64,000 nucleotides of DNA, taken from NCBI RefSeq assembly GCF_016937515.1, contig NZ_JAFHKM010000002.1:6130873-6194872 (forward strand), in the 5' to 3' direction. Shown here piece after piece: positions 47,894 to 57,638 of the stretch. Every line of letters starts with the position of its first letter. Position 1 is the stretch's first letter. The notes beneath the pieces were generated by a model, which had not been told where the DNA came from, searched no databases, and saw only the letters and a program-made list of their open reading frames with translations. Origin of the DNA: Cohnella algarum (GTDB lineage: Bacteria > Bacillota > Bacilli > Paenibacillales > Paenibacillaceae). Both the position numbers and the translations under genes were made by a program.

Positions 47894-48796
47894 ATGAAAA
47901 TTCCCGTCACCGTCCGGCAAATGGCCGTGCTGGAATGCTTTTCTTCGGAAAGCCGCGTCCGCATCATCGAGCTTTTGAACAGGAAGCCGATGAACGTCAA
48001 GGAATTGGCGGAAGCGCTCGGCGTCTCGTCCGCGATCGTTACGAAGCACGTCCAGAAATTGGAGGAAGCCGGCATCATCCGCACCGAAAGCCTGTCCGGC
48101 GCAAGAGGCCGGCAGAAGGTGTGCCATCTCCGGCTCGATTCGATTACCCTGCTGCTGAAAACGCCGGAAGAAGGCAGCTCGGACCGCTACGCCGCGTCGA
48201 TCCCGGTCGGCCATTATACCGCGTACGAAGCCAAGCCGACGTGCGGCCTGGCTTCGAGGACGAAAATCATCGGCATGCTGGACGACCCCCGCTATTTTTC
48301 CGATCCCGAGCATGTCGAGGCCGCGCATCTGTGGCTGGGCAGCGGATTCGTCGAATACCGCATTCCGAACTACTTGCTGTCCGGCCAGCGGGCTTTGGGC
48401 GTCACCGTCACGCTGGAGCTGTGTTCCGAAGCGCCGGGCTATAACGTAAATTGGCCTTCGGACATCTACTTTTACTTGAACGACATTCCGCTTGGCTTCT
48501 GGACGTGCCCGGGCGATTTCGGCGGCGCGCCGGGCGCGCATACGCCCGCCTGGTGGAAGTACGGCACGACGCACGGCCTGTTGAAGTCGATCCGGCTGCA
48601 GCACGACGGCTGCTTCATCGACGGCGTCCGCATGTCGCCGGTCACTCTCGGCGAGGTGCCGATCGTCTACGGCGAAGAGCTTCGCTTCCGCATCGCCGCG
48701 CCGGAATCGGCAAGGCATGCCGGCGGCCTGAGCCTGTTCGGCAAGGGCTTCGGCAATTACGACCGGGATATCGAAGTAACGGTCGAATACGAGTGA
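47894..48796 (+). CDS. ArsR-type winged-helix regulator with a C-terminal sensor domain
   Basis: 300 residues. N-terminal winged helix (about 10-85: QMAVLECFSSESRVRIIELLNRKPMNVKELAEALGVSSAIVTKHVQKLEEAGIIRTES) and a larger C-terminal domain rich in aromatic residues (EAAHLWLGSGFVEYRIPNYLL; VNWPSDIYFYLNDIPLGFWTCPGDFGG) that I cannot name. GAAGGAG precedes ATG 47894 by 6 bases. The GH2 gene on the same strand 626 bases on is a plausible target, since this regulator type often neighbours glycosidase genes. Confidence 0.82.
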   Translation: MKIPVTVRQMAVLECFSSESRVRIIELLNRKPMNVKELAEALGVSSAIVTKHVQKLEEAGIIRTESLSGARGRQKVCHLRLDSITLLLKTPEEGSSDRYAASIPVGHYTAYEAKPTCGLASRTKIIGMLDDPRYFSDPEHVEAAHLWLGSGFVEYRIPNYLLSGQRALGVTVTLELCSEAPGYNVNWPSDIYFYLNDIPLGFWTCPGDFGGAPGAHTPAWWKYGTTHGLLKSIRLQHDGCFIDGVRMSPVTLGEVPIVYGEELRFRIAAPESARHAGGLSLFGKGFGNYDRDIEVTVEYE

Positions 48797-49422
48797 TCGT
48801 CCGGGACGCAATGAGGCTCAGTCGGCCCCCGCGTCCCGCGCTCTCTTTTCTCCTTCGGGCAATCGAGGCGGATACCAGCCTTCCGGGGCCGTTAATTTTG
48901 TTTTTGGCCTGACTTTGAGAAAGGATTGGACGATTAACGGCCCTCTAAGCCCGTTTTCCAAACCAAAATTACCTATTCCAACAACATCGCATGATCCGCC
49001 ATCCCCCATTCCCCGTCCCCATCCCGCCCAAAAGCTTCATGCCCCCTCCACCATACGCCCTTCGCTGCTATTCCTCCCTTTGTTATTCCGCTCTCTGCTA
49101 TTCCGCCCTCCGCCATTCGCCATTCCCTCTGCCAACCTCCGCCATTCACGAATACGCTTGACTCGTCTCAGCATTCCCGGAAGCGGACCCGGATCATATG
49201 CCCGGGAGATTGGTTCCTGAGTGAAAGGGATACCGGAAACAGGCTCATTTCAACAGAACAAGATCGCATCATTTGGTTAATCATTATGTTAACTTTAAAT
49301 TTATAATGTTTCGAGACAAAAGCTTGACATGACCTTATTTATAGGTTTATAAAAAGAAGTGAAATTGTTAATTCATTCCCTATTTAATTAATTTTTAAAT
49401 TAACTAAAATGGAGGTTTTCCC
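48797..49422. other. Non-coding gap of 626 bases with an inverted repeat and AT-rich promoter zone
   Basis: The first part holds GGGCCGTTAAT at 48886-48896 and its complement ATTAACGGCCC at 48933-48943 (36-base loop, no T-run). The middle (about 49005-49150) is pyrimidine-rich with short echoes of ctattcc and gccattc. From 49250 the DNA turns AT-rich, with GTTAA-N8-TTAAC at 49276-49293 as a possible operator, and leads into the GH2 promoter. I see no gene. Confidence 0.6.
49324..49353 (+). promoter_or_regulatory. Promoter of the GH2 gene
   Basis: A perfect TTGACA (49324-49329) is followed after 18 bases by TATAAA (49348-49353). An AT-rich leader of about 65 bases leads to the start codon. 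Confidence 0.7.
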
Positions 49423-51174
49423 ATGTCCGCCGACATCGGCACGCCGCGCCCTGAGCACCCGAGACCGCAATTCGTAAGGGAACGATGGCTTAATTTGAAT
49501 GGGGAATGGCAGTTCGAATTCGACTTTTCCCGAAGCGGCAAGGAGCGGGGGCTGCAAGCTTCCGACGCAACGCTTAAGCAAAAAATCGTCGTCCCTTTCT
49601 GCCCCGAAAGCAAACTTTCCGGCATCGGCCATACCGATTTCATTCCCGCGGTGTGGTATAAGCGCAGCTTTACGCTGCCGGGCGGCTGGGAAGGCGGAGA
49701 GGTTCTGCTGCATTTCGGAGCGGTGGACTACGAAGCCGAAGTGTGGATCAACGACGTGCCGGTCGGCAAGCATCGCGGCGGCTACGGCTCCTTTTCCTTC
49801 CCGATCGGCCGCGCGCTCGTTCCGGGCGAAAACGTGGTGACCGTCTATGCGGAGGACGACGTCCGTTCGGGCTTGCAGCCTCGGGGAAAACAAAGCGGGA
49901 CATACCATTCGCGGGGCTGCGACTATACCCGGACGACGGGCATTTGGCAAACCGTTTGGCTTGAACATGTGCCGGAAACGCACCTCGTTTCGTTCCGTCT
50001 CGTTCCCGATCCCGCAAACGCCCGGCTCCACGTAACGGCAAAAGTGGCCGGACTCTCGGGCGATGTCGCGCTCCGCTGTTCCGCCGAACTCGACGGCAAA
50101 CCGGCCGGCTCGGAGACCGCGCGGGTCGGCTCCTCTTCCGCGAGCCTGTCGATTCCGCTGACGGAAACGCGCTTGTGGCAGCCGGGAGCCCCCGCTCTCT
50201 ACGATCTGAAGCTGGAGCTGCTGAAGGACGGCCAGACGGTCGACCGGGCCGACTCGTATTTCGGGCTGCGCTCCGTCCGGCTTGACGGGATGAAATTCCG
50301 CATCAACGGAAAATCCGTTTTCCAACGGCTTGTGCTCGACCAAGGCTTCTACCCCGACGGCATTTATACCGCGCCGAACGACGAGGCGTTGAAACGCGAT
50401 ATCGAGCTGTCGATGGAGCTCGGTTTTAACGGAGCCCGCCTGCATGAAAAAATATTCGAACCCCGATTCCTGTATTGGGCCGACAAGCTCGGCTATCTCG
50501 TGTGGGGAGAGCATGCGAATTGGGGGTTGGATATTTCGACCGGCGAAGGCTTGATCCGGTTTCTTCCCGAATGGCTGGAAAACGTCGAACGCGATTTCAA
50601 CCATCCGAGCCTGATCGGCTGGTGCCCGTTTAACGAAACCTGGGATTCGTCCCGCGGCACCCGGCAAAACGACGAGGTGCTCCGCATCGTCTACGAAGCG
50701 ACGAAAGCCGTCGACCCGACGCGACCGGTCACCGACACGAGCGGGAACTATCACGTTGCGACGGATATTTTCGACGTGCACGATTACGATCAAAACCCGG
50801 AGTCGTTCCGCGCCCGGCATCAGCCCTTGGCCGAAGGCGGAGAGCCGTGGGTTTCCTTTCCCGAAAGGCAATCGTACGGAGGGCAGCCCTATTTCGTCAG
50901 CGAGTACGGCGGCATTTGGTGGAATCCGGGGCAAACCGACAGCAACGGCTGGGGCTACGGGGACCGGCCGCAAAGCGAAGCGGAGTTTCTCGCCCGGTAC
51001 GAGGGCCTCACGAATGCGTTGCTGGACAACCCGAACATCTTCGGGTTCTGCTATACGCAGCTGTACGATATCGAGCAGGAAGTGAACGGGCTGTACACCT
51101 ATGACCGGAAGCCGAAGTTTAATCCGGCGCTAATCCGCGCCGTCAACGTCCGCAAGGCGGCCATCGAGGATTAG
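49423..51174 (+). CDS. Glycoside hydrolase family 2 enzyme (beta-galactosidase/glucuronidase type)
   Basis: 583 residues, short for GH2 but with its three domains: a jelly-roll sugar-binding domain (about 15-185: RWLNLNGEWQFEFD), an Ig-like domain (about 190-285) and a TIM barrel (about 290-575). The acid/base is Glu405 (WCPFNETWD), and the nucleophile is probably Glu494 (PYFVSEYGG). No signal peptide, so cytoplasmic. TGGAGG precedes ATG 49423. The substrate is not readable from sequence. IS1182 begins about 6 bases after its stop, so any native terminator is displaced. Confidence 0.93.
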   Translation: MSADIGTPRPEHPRPQFVRERWLNLNGEWQFEFDFSRSGKERGLQASDATLKQKIVVPFCPESKLSGIGHTDFIPAVWYKRSFTLPGGWEGGEVLLHFGAVDYEAEVWINDVPVGKHRGGYGSFSFPIGRALVPGENVVTVYAEDDVRSGLQPRGKQSGTYHSRGCDYTRTTGIWQTVWLEHVPETHLVSFRLVPDPANARLHVTAKVAGLSGDVALRCSAELDGKPAGSETARVGSSSASLSIPLTETRLWQPGAPALYDLKLELLKDGQTVDRADSYFGLRSVRLDGMKFRINGKSVFQRLVLDQGFYPDGIYTAPNDEALKRDIELSMELGFNGARLHEKIFEPRFLYWADKLGYLVWGEHANWGLDISTGEGLIRFLPEWLENVERDFNHPSLIGWCPFNETWDSSRGTRQNDEVLRIVYEATKAVDPTRPVTDTSGNYHVATDIFDVHDYDQNPESFRARHQPLAEGGEPWVSFPERQSYGGQPYFVSEYGGIWWNPGQTDSNGWGYGDRPQSEAEFLARYEGLTNALLDNPNIFGFCYTQLYDIEQEVNGLYTYDRKPKFNPALIRAVNVRKAAIED

Positions 51175-51180
51175 GCAAAA

Positions 51181-52955
51181 AGAGGCTGTCCCATAAGTAA
51201 CCTCTGGAACACCTTTAGCAGCAAAATAGGATGGCACTCGGAATAAACGAAGGAGCTAAGCGGCCTGTTGTCGCTTAGCTCCTTCGTTTTTTGCGTCCAC
51301 CGCTGCTTTCTTGAGCAGATTGTGGGCAAGCGAAAGCCACCCGACCTCCAGACTTACTTTGGGTAAGCCTCGAAGCAGGAACCGTTTAAAGCCTCGGTTG
51401 TTCTTCATATCGCCAAACACAGGTTCCGGCTCGATCATGCGCCTTACGGCCAGGGCATACCCTTCTTCACTGCGGAGCTTTTCCCTGGCCTGGTTCTTTA
51501 GCCGCCAATACTTCATGCTCACTTTGATCTCGCGATCACCTTGGGCTTTTGTACACTGCGGCTTTAGCGGACAGTCCTCACAGCCGGCACTTCGGTAATG
51601 TCGATATTCGATTTCATACCCACTTTCCGTTTTCTCCTGGCTCACTCGGCGGAAATGGAGCGTTTGTCCGGCCGCACATGTCCATGTATCTTGTTCGCTG
51701 TTATAGGTCCAGTTGTCGATCTTGCTGATGTCCTTTTGCCATGCCTTGCTCTTTTCACGGTGATACGTGCTGTACTTCACAATGGCTTCGACTTCATTTT
51801 GCTCCAAGTAGTCGTAATTTTCTTCACCGCCATAGCCCGCATCGGCGATAACGGTGTTTGGCAGCTTGCCGAGCTGCGATTTTATCTTCTCCAGATGCGG
51901 GATGAGACAGCGCGTATCGGTCGGCCGCTGGTGCAGACTGTAACCGACAATGAATTGATTTTCAGTGCCGATCTGAACATTGTAGCCTGGCTTCAGTTGG
52001 CCGTTTCGCATGTGGTCTTCTTTCATCCGCATAAACGTGGCGTCAGGGTCTGTTTTGCTGTAGCTGTTTCTCGTGCCTAAAATCGCTTCCTGCGCCTCAT
52101 ACTTTTGAAGGCGAGGAAGCAAGTCCTTGCGGAGCGTGCGCACTGCCTTCTTCAGCGGCTTGTCCTTTGGTTTCTCCTGCAGACGCTCCTCCAATTGTTT
52201 GACGGCTTGCTCCAGCTTTTCACCGGTGATGGAAGAGGACTCGCCCAGCTCGGGAAGATCCTTGCCGTCGTGCGTTCCTTCTTCTTGCTTCTCAGCTTCC
52301 TCTATAGTGGCAAATAAGGTCTGCACTTTCTCTTGGAGCTTGGCTTTATGCTTCACGACCGCTTTTCCCCAAACAAAGGTGTACCGGTTGGCATTCGCTT
52401 CGATCTTCGTGCCGTCCACAAAGTAATGCTCGAGCTGCACGTAGTTCTCCTCAGCCAGAAACTGAAGAACGGCGGTAAACACCGTCTCCAGAACCGTTTT
52501 CATCCGCTCCGAACGAAACCGGTTGATGGTGCGAAAGTCCGGCCGTTGTCTGCCTGCGATCCACATGAACATGATGTTTTCGCGGACAGCTTTGGCGATT
52601 TGACGCGAGGAGTAAATGCGCTGCGTGTAGGCGTATATGATGACTTTGGTGAGCATTTTAGGATGGTAGCTGTCTCGTCCGCCTCCAGGGTAAGCCGCGT
52701 CGAAGATGGCGTCGTCGAGACGATTGACGGCGGCGTTGACCACGCGAACGAGGTGATTGGCGGGAATGTCCTCTTCTAAATCCATTGGTAAACAGAGTTG
52801 ATCCATGGTATATTGAATGTACAAAGAAACCGTCTCCTTTGGTTTATGGTTGGGTGGTACCTCCATTTTACCAGAGAGTGGTTTCTTTTTGTTTGACGAT
52901 TATAAAAAAGAGGGTCGCCCCTCAGTCATTTAGGATGACTTTTGGGACACCCTCT
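51181..52955 (-). mobile_element. IS1182-family insertion sequence (about 1.78 kb)
   Basis: The ends are inverted: AGAGGCTGTCCCATAAGT at 51181 and AGAGGGTGTCCCAAAAGT read inward from 52955 (16 of 18 bases match). It holds one intact transposase gene. I see no clear target duplication; flanks are GCAAAA on the left and TCCTTC on the right. It lies between the GH2 stop and the 3' end of the SLH gene, so it interrupts neither. Confidence 0.93.
51256..52824 (-). CDS. IS1182-family transposase
   Basis: 522 residues from TTG 52824 (AAAGGAG 8 bases upstream). Typical segments: MDQLCLPMDLEEDIPANHLVR, GRDSYHPKMLTKVIIYAYTQRIYSSRQIAKAVRENIMFMWIAG, YFVDGTKIEANANRYTFVW (first Asp), TVIADAGYGGEENYDYLE (second Asp) and EPVFGDMKNNRGFKRFLLRGL (Glu). 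The frame is unbroken, so the element may be active. A longer frame to 52866 has no ribosome site. Confidence 0.94.
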   Translation of the reverse strand: MYIQYTMDQLCLPMDLEEDIPANHLVRVVNAAVNRLDDAIFDAAYPGGGRDSYHPKMLTKVIIYAYTQRIYSSRQIAKAVRENIMFMWIAGRQRPDFRTINRFRSERMKTVLETVFTAVLQFLAEENYVQLEHYFVDGTKIEANANRYTFVWGKAVVKHKAKLQEKVQTLFATIEEAEKQEEGTHDGKDLPELGESSSITGEKLEQAVKQLEERLQEKPKDKPLKKAVRTLRKDLLPRLQKYEAQEAILGTRNSYSKTDPDATFMRMKEDHMRNGQLKPGYNVQIGTENQFIVGYSLHQRPTDTRCLIPHLEKIKSQLGKLPNTVIADAGYGGEENYDYLEQNEVEAIVKYSTYHREKSKAWQKDISKIDNWTYNSEQDTWTCAAGQTLHFRRVSQEKTESGYEIEYRHYRSAGCEDCPLKPQCTKAQGDREIKVSMKYWRLKNQAREKLRSEEGYALAVRRMIEPEPVFGDMKNNRGFKRFLLRGLPKVSLEVGWLSLAHNLLKKAAVDAKNEGAKRQQAA

Positions 52956-53015
52956 TCCTTCAGGCATATTTCGAGACAGCCGGTATCCGCAGCGCGGTAC
53001 CGGCCGTTCTCTTTT

Positions 53016-56000
53016 TTATTGCTTCGACTTCAGCAGCTTGGCCAGCATATGAGCCGCTTCCGCGCGCGTAGCCGTGTCCTGCGGCGCGAAATACGCGCCC
53101 GGCCGTCCCGCGATCGGCTTGCCGGAAATGATGCCGGCCCGGCTCATCGCTTGGGCCGCTTCCGAGGCAAACGCGGCGATCGCATCCGCGTCCGCGAAAT
53201 CGGCCGCTGCCCCGTTGTCCGGAAGCGTCCAATTCATGTAACCCGCAAACCGGACAAGCATGGCCGCAAGCTGCTCGCGCGTCACGCCCGCCTTCGGATC
53301 GAAGCGCCCGTCGCCGAAGCCGCTCGCGATGCCGTTTTGCGAAGCCCAGGCAACCGCGCCCGCGAAATAGTCGCCGGCCTTCACGTCCGTAAACGAAGCT
53401 CCCGCCGTTTGCTCCGTATCCGCTCCCGCCAAACGCGCGAGCAGCAGGGCGACGTCCGCGCGGGTCAGCCCGCCGGCCGGATCGAACCGGCCGTTCCCGA
53501 TGCCGCCGATGATGTCGCGAGCGGCCAAGTACGTCACGGAATCTTTCGCGAAGCTTGCGCCGATGTCGGAGAACTCAAGCCTGTTGTAGCCGACCGCATA
53601 ACGGGAAAGGTGCTCCGTTTGGAATACGAGGCGTCCGGAAGATGCGTCGTACATGCCGTCGCGCACGATCGAAACCGCGCCGTCTTCCGAAAGGTAAAGC
53701 GCGACGATCGCGTTCGGATCTTCGCCTGCACCCGGGGAATACGGCAAGCCTACGCCGATCGTGCCGCCGCCCAGGTTCGACAGCGTCCGGCCTCCGACGG
53801 TCAGCGTCAAGTCGACGACGGAGCGGTTGCCGATCAGCGTTTCCGCGATTTGCCGTCCTGCCGGCGTCAGTTCGCCGAACGACGAGCCGGACGCGACCGT
53901 CCCGATCGTCACGACAAGGTCGTCGTCGCCCGCTTCCGCAGCTGCGGCCGCAAACGCGTCCCGGTCCAGCGAAATCGTGCCGAGGTCCGTTTCGAAGACG
54001 ACCGTGCCGGCGGAGCTGCCCGTTATCGCCGTCAGCGCCGCGGCGGGCACGGTCAGCTCGACTTGCCGAGCCGTTTCCCCGGCCCGCACCCGAATGACAA
54101 GCTCCCCGCCCTCGGCGGATTCCAGCGCTTTAATCGCCGCCTCGACCGTCTCTTCCGAAAGAGCTGCCGTCGCCTTGCCTGCCGCATCGGTCTCGACGTT
54201 CACGACCGCCACGACTTTGCCGTCTTCAACGGACGGCGTCTCCGTTCCCGGTTGTTCCGTACCGTTGCCCGTTCCCGTGCCCGGAACCGGAACCGGGGCC
54301 GGATTGACGGCGTCGGCCGGCGCTACCGTCACCGTCGCCTCCGCCAAGCCGTAGCCGTCGCCGCTGAACGCGGAGATGACGGCGGTTCCGGCAGCGACCG
54401 GCGCGACGTTTCCGTTCGCATCGACCGTAGCCACGCCCGGATCGGACGAGCTCCAGGTTACGGCCGCCGCGTCGCCGCCTTCGACCGTCGCCTTAAGCGT
54501 TCCCGCCGCTCCGCCGACTTTAAGCGACAAAGCGCTTTGATCCAGCGTCACCTTGGCTGCTTCCACCTGATACACCGCCACCGTGCCGCCGACTTCGTTG
54601 GCGACGAGCAGCAGCGGCCGCCCCGTCGGGCTGTCCGCCGCCGGGATGAACTCCAGTCCCTCGGGGCCCGAGTCGGTCAAATTGTCTTCCATCGCGAACT
54701 CGCGGGTGTTGAAATAATTGACGAACACCGGTGCCGCCGGATCGGTGACATCGTAGGTCATGACGCCGCCGATTCGCTCCAGGCCGACGAAGGCGAGCGC
54801 CCGCTTGCCGACTTTTCCGACCGTGACGTATTCCGGCTCCGGCCCTTTTTTCTCGCTTCGGCTGTCCAATGACGTATTGCTGTTGCTGGCGTTAAAATAA
54901 TCCGGCAGCCGCTCGGCCGTAATTTTTTCGAAATCGTTGCCGCTGTCGTACACCTGCTCCATCGTCTCCGCGTCCCATATCGAGAAGGAACGGCCGCCGA
55001 ACAAATAAATGCCGTCCGTGCCTTCGTCGGTTTTCGCTTCGACATCGTCATAATCCGACTTGCCGGCCAGGAACAATGCCGCCGCCGACTCCGGATCGAG
55101 CGCGGCCTTCAAATCGCCGACGTCGCTGGCGTTTTCCTTGCCCGGCCATTCCGTCGCGTCGCCTTCGTTCGCCGTGAAGAGATACGTTTTCCCGCCGGTC
55201 GTGTATTCGGAAATGCCATCCGGCATGTAGACGCCGTAGAACGGAACGTTTTCCAGCTTGATTTCCCCGTCCTTGACCAGGTCTAGCGCATTGCGGGGAT
55301 CGTTCAGATCCTTGTAGCCCAGCCCTTTGACATACAGCACTTTGGCGCTCGCGATATCGATCGCGGCGATCGCGTTGTTTTCCTGCAGGCTGACGAACGC
55401 CGTTTTTTGATCCTCGGAAAGCTCGATGTACTCGGGCTCGAGATCGAATACCGCGTCTTCCTTGCTGCCTTTGCCCATAATGAAGTTCGTTTCCGGATCG
55501 GCGGCTCCGCGAATGTGGACGAGATCGTCGATGACCGACGGATCGTCGAATTTGACGCGAACCGTTTCCTTCGCGACCGTGTCGACGATCGTCACGCTGC
55601 CTTCCGGATCGCCCGCCTCCGTGCGGGGCTCCCCTTCGTCCGCCGTCAAAATGTACCTGCCGTCGTCGCTGAACTTCACCATATCCGGCTGAACGCCCGT
55701 CTCGTACGATTCGAGCGGCTTGCCGTCGTAGTCGAGCACGAGCACCTTGCCGTTTTTCATGGCGTCCGCTTCCTGTACCGCCACGGCGACCCGTTTCGTC
55801 GCGGTATTGATATCGACGCTCGTCAAATCCCCGTAAACGAACCCGTCGACTTCCGCCAGCTTTTCGACCAGCACGCTCGTTTCCTTCTCCGGGTTCGCGC
55901 CGCCGTTCAGCTTCACGATATCGAGGGTCGCCGGGTCGGCGGAGCCGTTCACCAAATAAAACTTGCCGTTATCGCGATTGTATTTGACGATTTCGGCCAA

Positions 56001-57140
56001 GCCGCCGTCCTCGCTCGTCACGCCGACGGAATAGCCGCCCAGCTTCGTCATGCCGAGAAGATCGGGCATCGCCAGCGCGGGCGCTTCCTTCACCGCAAGC
56101 GTAAACTCGCGAGCAAGTTGCAGCCGCGGCTCCGAGCTGTCGTAAACGGAGACGGAGACCGACGCCGTGCCGGCTTCAAGCGGCGTGCCGGCAATCGTTC
56201 CGGAGGCGGCGTCGATGTCCAGTCCGCCGGGCAGGCCGCTCGCTTCGAACGTATACGGAGCCGCGCCGCCGTAAACGGAGAGGGCCGCCGAATACGGCCG
56301 GCCGACCGTCGCGTCCGCGAGCGTTTCCGTCGCAAGCCCGAGCGCCGGAGCCTCGGCTCCCCAAGCGCCGTCCGCGCCGCTGCGCGGGCGGTTTTCCGCA
56401 AAGGTCGCGTCCCCTTCCTCCTCGTAGCCGATTTGCTCGAAATCCGCCTTGTTGTTGTCCGTGTCGGCAAACGACTCGCGGCGCACCGACTTCTTCTTGG
56501 ACGTCCCTTCCGCCTTGCCGGTCGGATAGTCCGTTTCGTAGCCGTCGATCGTCAGGCCGTTGTCGTTGCCGGCCGTTCCGATCATGTCGACGTAGCCTTC
56601 CGGCTTATCGGCGAACGGATTGACGACGCCGTCCAGCGACGAAGCCCCGCCGCTCATCAGCACGACCTTCATCCCTTTATTGTAAAAAAACGCATCGGAC
56701 CACGTCTTATCGCCCTTGCCGCGAATATCGCTGACGAACGAATCGTCGGATTGGCCGTCGACGACAAGATAAGACGAACGGGCGCCGATCGTTCCGGTCA
56801 GGTCGAGCTTGATCCAGGTGCCGGACGCCATCGTCGGGTCCGCATAATGAAGCGTCCAACCGTTCAGGTCCACGTCATCGTCCGTAGGGTTATAGAGCTC
56901 GATGAAGCCGTTGGAGAAGAAACGATCGCTCGCCCCTTCCGCTCCGCCCCCGTACGCCTGATGGATGACGACGTGCGGCACCGCGACGTCGTAGCTGCCG
57001 TCCGCCGCATACGGAACGCCGGAAATCGCCCCGGCGGCACCGCCTTCGGCAGCGGAAGCCGGAAGCGCCGCCATGGCCCCGCCCAGCAGCATTTCCGCGG
57101 CGAGGAAGAAAGAGAGTACTTTTTTGCTTGTCCGATTCAA
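53016..57140 (-). CDS. Large SLH-anchored surface protein with lamin-tail and choice-of-anchor-I-type domains
   Basis: 1,374 residues from TTG 57140 (AGGAG 10 bases upstream). In order: signal peptide ending near ALPASAAEG; a lamin-tail-like domain (about 50-180: FFSNGFIELYNPTDDDVDLNGWTLHYAD); a putative Ig domain (about 265-355); a long beta-propeller region of the choice-of-anchor I kind (about 375-880: GPEGLEFIPAADSPTGRPLLLVANEVGGTVAVYQVE); a Big2-type Ig domain (about 885-960); a Pro/Gly/Thr linker; and three SLH domains (about 1190-1370) that bind the pyruvylated wall polymer. Similar propellers occur with extracellular phosphatases and nucleases; activity here is unproven. It is divergent from tatA. 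Confidence 0.88.
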   Translation of the reverse strand: MNRTSKKVLSFFLAAEMLLGGAMAALPASAAEGGAAGAISGVPYAADGSYDVAVPHVVIHQAYGGGAEGASDRFFSNGFIELYNPTDDDVDLNGWTLHYADPTMASGTWIKLDLTGTIGARSSYLVVDGQSDDSFVSDIRGKGDKTWSDAFFYNKGMKVVLMSGGASSLDGVVNPFADKPEGYVDMIGTAGNDNGLTIDGYETDYPTGKAEGTSKKKSVRRESFADTDNNKADFEQIGYEEEGDATFAENRPRSGADGAWGAEAPALGLATETLADATVGRPYSAALSVYGGAAPYTFEASGLPGGLDIDAASGTIAGTPLEAGTASVSVSVYDSSEPRLQLAREFTLAVKEAPALAMPDLLGMTKLGGYSVGVTSEDGGLAEIVKYNRDNGKFYLVNGSADPATLDIVKLNGGANPEKETSVLVEKLAEVDGFVYGDLTSVDINTATKRVAVAVQEADAMKNGKVLVLDYDGKPLESYETGVQPDMVKFSDDGRYILTADEGEPRTEAGDPEGSVTIVDTVAKETVRVKFDDPSVIDDLVHIRGAADPETNFIMGKGSKEDAVFDLEPEYIELSEDQKTAFVSLQENNAIAAIDIASAKVLYVKGLGYKDLNDPRNALDLVKDGEIKLENVPFYGVYMPDGISEYTTGGKTYLFTANEGDATEWPGKENASDVGDLKAALDPESAAALFLAGKSDYDDVEAKTDEGTDGIYLFGGRSFSIWDAETMEQVYDSGNDFEKITAERLPDYFNASNSNTSLDSRSEKKGPEPEYVTVGKVGKRALAFVGLERIGGVMTYDVTDPAAPVFVNYFNTREFAMEDNLTDSGPEGLEFIPAADSPTGRPLLLVANEVGGTVAVYQVEAAKVTLDQSALSLKVGGAAGTLKATVEGGDAAAVTWSSSDPGVATVDANGNVAPVAAGTAVISAFSGDGYGLAEATVTVAPADAVNPAPVPVPGTGTGNGTEQPGTETPSVEDGKVVAVVNVETDAAGKATAALSEETVEAAIKALESAEGGELVIRVRAGETARQVELTVPAAALTAITGSSAGTVVFETDLGTISLDRDAFAAAAAEAGDDDLVVTIGTVASGSSFGELTPAGRQIAETLIGNRSVVDLTLTVGGRTLSNLGGGTIGVGLPYSPGAGEDPNAIVALYLSEDGAVSIVRDGMYDASSGRLVFQTEHLSRYAVGYNRLEFSDIGASFAKDSVTYLAARDIIGGIGNGRFDPAGGLTRADVALLLARLAGADTEQTAGASFTDVKAGDYFAGAVAWASQNGIASGFGDGRFDPKAGVTREQLAAMLVRFAGYMNWTLPDNGAAADFADADAIAAFASEAAQAMSRAGIISGKPIAGRPGAYFAPQDTATRAEAAHMLAKLLKSKQ

Positions 57141-57283
57141 GAGTCCAACACTCCTATGCTGAAATGATGTTTTGTCCAGTATAGACGCGTTGTGTGCGCA
57201 AACTTGCAACCTTTCGTTAAGGGAATGTAAATTCGAACGAGAAATATAATGTCGGAATTTTTTAATAATTGCTTACATTCTCA

Positions 57284-57313
57284 TTGACAGTAAAAAACCG
57301 GCGCCTTTATAAT
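57284..57313 (+). promoter_or_regulatory. Promoter of tatA
   Basis: A perfect TTGACA (57284-57289) and perfect TATAAT (57308-57313) are 18 bases apart, in the 265-base gap between the divergent SLH gene and tatA. Expression is likely to be strong. Confidence 0.75.
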
Positions 57314-57330
57314 CGGAGTGTAAAATACAT

Positions 57331-57377
57331 CAACTGATTTATATTTACATTTAATTACTATATTTTTAAATCAGTTG
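57331..57377 (+). promoter_or_regulatory. Inverted repeat in the tatA leader
   Basis: CAACTGATTTA (57331-57341) and TAAATCAGTTG (57367-57377) form a perfect 11-bp stem with a 25-base AT-rich loop. It ends 13 bases before the AAAGGAGG of tatA. It could be a regulator site or an mRNA fold affecting ribosome access. Confidence 0.55.
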
Positions 57378-57405
57378 GGAATCAATGAGAGAAAGGAGGT
57401 ACACG

Positions 57406-57600
57406 ATGCCGACGATCGGAGCCACGGGCATCATTTTGCTTGTCGCCATCGCCTTGCTGCTGTTCGGTCCGAAAAAATTGCCGGAGCTGGGCCGGGCCGT
57501 CGGGACGACGATCCGCGAATTCCGCAGCGGCAGCAAAGCGCTGCTTGCGGAAACGGACAAGCCCTCAGACCGGGACGAGAGCAAAAGCGGCAATTCCTGA
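57406..57600 (+). CDS. tatA: Twin-arginine translocase subunit TatA
   Basis: 64 residues: one membrane helix (GATGIILLVAIALLLF), the hinge FGPKKLPELGRAVG, an amphipathic helix (TTIREFRSGSKAL) and an acidic tail. This is the TatA/E pattern. ATG 57406 has AAAGGAGG 6 bases upstream. A gene with a Tat signal follows 38 bases later. No tatC is present, so this TatA must work with a TatC encoded elsewhere. Confidence 0.93.
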   Translation: MPTIGATGIILLVAIALLLFGPKKLPELGRAVGTTIREFRSGSKALLAETDKPSDRDESKSGNS

Positions 57601-57638
57601 ACTCGAGACGGAACAAACTCAACCAAGGAGGGACTTTC

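Noticed and set aside
51181..52955. IS1182 disrupting the GH2 or SLH gene
   Set aside because: The GH2 stop (51174) lies before the left end and the SLH stop (53016) after the right end, and both proteins look complete.
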